DNA of 64,000 nt from Virgisporangium ochraceum. Lineage in GTDB: Bacteria > Actinomycetota > Actinomycetes > Mycobacteriales > Micromonosporaceae. A model generated the notes under the pieces. The model did not search any database, was not told the origin of the DNA, and saw only the letters and a program-made list of their open reading frames with translations. Below, one piece after another: positions 61,465 to 64,000 of the stretch (the first letter of the stretch is position 1; each line of letters starts with the position of its first letter). Made by a program: the position numbers and the translations under genes. The DNA lies in the NCBI RefSeq assembly GCF_016863655.1, contig NZ_BOPH01000069.1, forward strand, positions 40,598 to 104,597. The letters run 5' to 3'.

Positions 61465-62570
61465 CGGGCCGCCCCGACCACTGCCTCTTTGCGTAGCTCG
61501 ACGAGGTGGGCGGCGCCGAGTGCCTCGCGGGCGTGGCCGCCCGGGGTCGGCGCGCTGAGCGGCTCGTCGCCGGCCTGGTCGACCGCCTTCTCCAGCTCGG
61601 CGCGGCCGGCCATGCCGAGCTTGAGCAGGGCCCGGGCCGACTCGTGGGCCACCTCGTGGTCGTCGTCGGCGAGCAGCGCCGCGAGCGGCTGCGCAGCCGA
61701 CGGCGCGCCGAGCTCGCCGAGCGCCTTCGCCGCCTCGGCCCGCAGCTGGCGCGGGTGACCCGGCTCGACGGCCTCCAGCAGCGGCGCCAGCGCCGAACGC
61801 GGTCCCAACCGACCGAGCGCGCGGGCGGCCCGCACCCGGACCTCCACCGACAGGTCCGACCGCAGGGCGTACTCCACCTGCTTGGCGGTGCCGACGGCGC
61901 CGATCAGCCCGAGCACCTCCATCGCGGTGGCCCGGGCCAGCTCGGAGTGGTGGAACATCCCGGCGACGATGGCCGCCTGCGCTCCCGGTCCGAGCCGCAC
62001 GAGCGCGTGCGCCGCCAGCTGCGGCGGCACCGGGTGGTGCCCGGTCACGGCGTCGAGCAGCGGGATGGCCGCGGCCGGGTCGGCGATGCGGCCGAGCGAC
62101 CGCGCCACGACCACGCGCACGTCGGGGTTGCGGTCGCGCAGGAGCGGACACAGCGCCGGGACCGCCTTCGGGTCGCCCAGGTTGCCGAGCACCTCGGCGG
62201 CCCGGGCCCGGGTGACGGCGCCGCGCGCCCGCAGCTCGCCGAGAGCCCGCTCGCCGGCGCCACGGCCCTGGAACACCGCGACGAGACCCGTGTGCGCCTC
62301 GCCGCGTACCTTGCCGAGCATCGCGACCGCGGCCGGCTCCACGGCCCGCCAGGTGCGCTGGTCGACGGCGACCAGCTGGTCGACGAGCGTCTCGTCGTCG
62401 TCGCCCGCGGTCAGGCGCACCAGGAGTTTCCGGGCGGGTGCGGCGAGCCGGGTGCGGCGCGCCTTCAGCAGCCGCTTGACCAGCCGCCCCGACACCGTGA
62501 CCGCGCCGAACACCAGCGCGGCGACGAGCAGCGCGACGATCGCGACCGCGGCGGCGTTGGCAAGCGTCAT
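61461..62570 (-). CDS. Membrane-anchored HEAT-repeat protein
   Basis: 369 aa. N-terminal membrane helix (about 5-28), then HEAT repeats such as LGDPKAVPALCPLLRDRNPD and ARALGRLGPRSALAPLLEAV. Probably a scaffold between the receiver protein and the glycosyltransferase encoded on either side. Confidence 0.88.
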   Translation of the reverse strand: MTLANAAAVAIVALLVAALVFGAVTVSGRLVKRLLKARRTRLAAPARKLLVRLTAGDDDETLVDQLVAVDQRTWRAVEPAAVAMLGKVRGEAHTGLVAVFQGRGAGERALGELRARGAVTRARAAEVLGNLGDPKAVPALCPLLRDRNPDVRVVVARSLGRIADPAAAIPLLDAVTGHHPVPPQLAAHALVRLGPGAQAAIVAGMFHHSELARATAMEVLGLIGAVGTAKQVEYALRSDLSVEVRVRAARALGRLGPRSALAPLLEAVEPGHPRQLRAEAAKALGELGAPSAAQPLAALLADDDHEVAHESARALLKLGMAGRAELEKAVDQAGDEPLSAPTPGGHAREALGAAHLVELRKEAVVGAAR

Positions 62571-62941
62571 GCCTTGGCTCGCGCGAGCACCGCCTCGACC
62601 CGACTCACCAGTTCCTTGGGGCTGAACGGCTTGACCACGTAGTCGTCGGCGCCGGCGCCGAAACCGATCTGGACGTCGCCCTCCTGTGCGCGCGCGGTCA
62701 GCAGGATCACGGGCAGCTGGGCGGTGGCCTCCTCGGCGCGCAGCGCCCGGCACACGTCGATGCCCGACAGGCCCGGCATCATGACGTCGAGCAGCACGAG
62801 GTCCGGCGGCCGGTCACGGGCGGCCTCCAGCGCGGAGACCCCGTTGTCGACCGCCGTCACGTCGAATCCGGCCGCCTCCAGCTTGAACAACACGAGTTCA
62901 CGGATGTCCTCGTCGTCGTCGGCGACCAGGATTGCGGTCAT
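62567..62941 (-). CDS. Single-domain response regulator
   Basis: 124 aa, a receiver only: DDDED, LVLLDVMMPGLSGIDVCRAL with the phosphorylation Asp, and Lys in YVVKPFSP. It overlaps the HEAT gene by four bases and may control exopolysaccharide production by protein contact. Confidence 0.92.
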   Translation of the reverse strand: MTAILVADDDEDIRELVLFKLEAAGFDVTAVDNGVSALEAARDRPPDLVLLDVMMPGLSGIDVCRALRAEEATAQLPVILLTARAQEGDVQIGFGAGADDYVVKPFSPKELVSRVEAVLARAKA

Positions 62942-62979
62942 GCCGGCTCCCCCTTGCCCTTATGCAGGCTCCCGTGAGC

Positions 62980-63489
62980 TTAAGCGGCGGGACCGCGCCG
63001 CGCCCCGCGTTCGCCGGTACTGGTGCGGCCGATCATCCGTTGCTCACGCCAGTTCGACCGGTGCCGGTTGAACGTCGGTGGACGCTCGTTGACGAAGTGC
63101 CCCACCGGCGGATGGTCGTGCTCGACGCGGCGTTTGAACTCGGGCAGGTCGGCGGCGAGCCCGTCGACCATCGTCGCCGGCCCGCTCAGTTCCGCGGTCA
63201 CGAGACAGCGCTGTGGTGAAAGGGGTTGGATGGTCACGGTTTCCGTGCAGTCGGGACCGTCGACGCTGTGCCACCGCAGTAGCCGGTCCTGCTCCCGCGC
63301 GTCGAGGCGGGCGGTGAAGCTTTCGCCGGGAAGGTCCCACCGGAGGGTGTCGTCGGACAGCGCGGACACTTCACGCACCTGGTGCCGGAACAGCGGATAC
63401 TCCTCGATCCGGCAGATCCGCTCGTACGCGATGTGCGCGGGCACCGCGATCTCGACCGTGCGCCGCACGGCCGCCCCCCGTGTCTCCAT
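62980..63489 (-). CDS. SRPBCC (polyketide cyclase-like) protein
   Basis: 169 aa. The pattern VEIAVPAHIAYERICRIEEYPLF (ligand-pocket fold start) to VDGLAADLPEFKRRVEHDHP at the end is usual for the SRPBCC superfamily. Ligand unknown. Basic C-terminal tail. Confidence 0.8.
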   Translation of the reverse strand: METRGAAVRRTVEIAVPAHIAYERICRIEEYPLFRHQVREVSALSDDTLRWDLPGESFTARLDAREQDRLLRWHSVDGPDCTETVTIQPLSPQRCLVTAELSGPATMVDGLAADLPEFKRRVEHDHPPVGHFVNERPPTFNRHRSNWREQRMIGRTSTGERGARRGPAA

Positions 63490-63563
63490 GATGAATACGG
63501 TACGGATATGCGAAGGCGCCCGGCCGGCCTTTCGGCCAACCGGGCGGCTGCGCTGTCGCTTCC

Positions 63564-64000
63564 TCAGATCGTGAGGTTCCAGGTGTCGAGCGTGCCGGTG
63601 TCACCGGCGAACTGGTCCTGCACCCGCAGCTTCCAGGTGCCGGCGCGGACCTCGCCCGACAGGTCCACGGTGTAGGCGGCGTTCAGGTTTGCCACGTCGT
63701 CACCCGAGGTCGCGGTCTTCAGCGTGTACTGCGTGCCGTCGGGGGCGATGAGGAAGACGGCCAGGTCGCCACGGTCGGTGTGCCGGGCGCTGACCTTGAC
63801 CTGCGCCGTGCGGGAGCCGTTGCCCGCCGCGTTGGCGACGGTGATGGGGCTCTCGACGGTGGCGCGGTCGGCGATCGGGAGAACGGTCGGGTTGATGATG
63901 TAGACCGTGGTGCCGGCCGGGGTGCCGGTGGGCTTGATGTTGCCGGTGAACACGAGTTTGTTCGGCGAGCCGCTGGCGGCGTTGGTGACCTTGCTGGCGG
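63564..64000 (-). CDS. Secreted protein with C-terminal P domain (5' part beyond the window)
   Basis: At least 145 codons, open to the right edge. The last 90 residues (SARHTDRGDLAVFLIAPDGT, YTVDLSGEVRAGTWKLRVQD, GDTGTLDTWNLTI) are a proprotein-convertase P domain, common at the C-terminus of secreted proteases. The enzyme part is outside the window. Confidence 0.85.
   Translation of the reverse strand, partial: ASKVTNAASGSPNKLVFTGNIKPTGTPAGTTVYIINPTVLPIADRATVESPITVANAAGNGSRTAQVKVSARHTDRGDLAVFLIAPDGTQYTLKTATSGDDVANLNAAYTVDLSGEVRAGTWKLRVQDQFAGDTGTLDTWNLTI

Noticed and set aside
59311..61758. Plus-strand frame of 815 codons
   Set aside because: Runs opposite the reductase, glycosyltransferase and HEAT genes, which all have clear motifs.

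Overview
The window comes from a high-GC, motile, sporangium-forming type of actinobacterium, most like Actinoplanes and its relatives in Micromonosporaceae. This rests on a complete flagellar gene set with an actinobacterial gene order, a FliA/WhiG-type sigma factor, FliW-CsrA, and several 21-bp direct-repeat sites that fit the TcrA box of Actinoplanes missouriensis as I recall it. No rRNA or tRNA gene was seen.

Flagellar region, 1-31.8 kb. A long, mostly overlapping minus-strand series runs flgB-flgC-fliE-fliF-fliG-fliH-fliI-fliJ-transglycosylase-fliK-flgD-flgE-flbD-motA-motB-fliL, then (after a terminator-like hairpin and a new sigma-28-like promoter) fliM-fliN-fliO-fliP-fliQ-fliR-flhB. 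An EAL-HDOD gene on the plus strand sits between flhB and flhA. flhA is followed by an flhF-like gene that leaves the left edge. Upstream are the filament genes fliC, fliD, fliS and a fliT-like gene, and the sigma factor fliA. The plus strand carries flgN-flgK-flgL-fliW-csrA. The logic is classical: FliA drives fliC, and CsrA/FliW act on the fliC leader, which is rich in GGA motifs.

Histidine kinase and integrated element, 31.9-51.2 kb. A PAS-type histidine kinase gene is followed by a strong inverted repeat and then by a 17.2-kb actinobacterial integrative and conjugative element (AICE). The element is bounded by a perfect 32-bp direct repeat (33967-33998 and 51167-51198). Its attachment site is the last codons of a secreted glucosaminidase gene, not a tRNA gene. 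It carries int, xis and an XRE regulator next to attR. It also has a primase-polymerase/helicase gene now split by an IS3-like insertion, a mirrored array of 9-bp iteron-like repeats, an spdB-like gene and an FtsK/TraB-type translocase. Cargo includes a tandem pair of membrane-anchored paralogues with apparently leaderless promoters and a minus-strand block with phage-like small genes, including a tail-fibre-like protein.

Chromosomal right part, 51.2-64 kb. Here lie the interrupted-neighbour glucosaminidase gene, a secreted matrixin-like metalloprotease, a LuxR-type response regulator, a secreted M23 peptidase, a histidine kinase/OmpR regulator pair, a PHP-domain protein and a two-gene RibD-like deaminase/reductase unit. 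A receiver-HEAT repeat-glycosyltransferase operon, an SRPBCC protein and the C-terminal part of a secreted protein with a P domain follow. The glucosaminidase and the M23 peptidase share an SH3-like segment, and both have TcrA-box-like sites upstream, as do flgB and fliC. This suggests one regulon for zoospore flagellation and cell-wall remodelling during spore separation or sporangium opening (inference).
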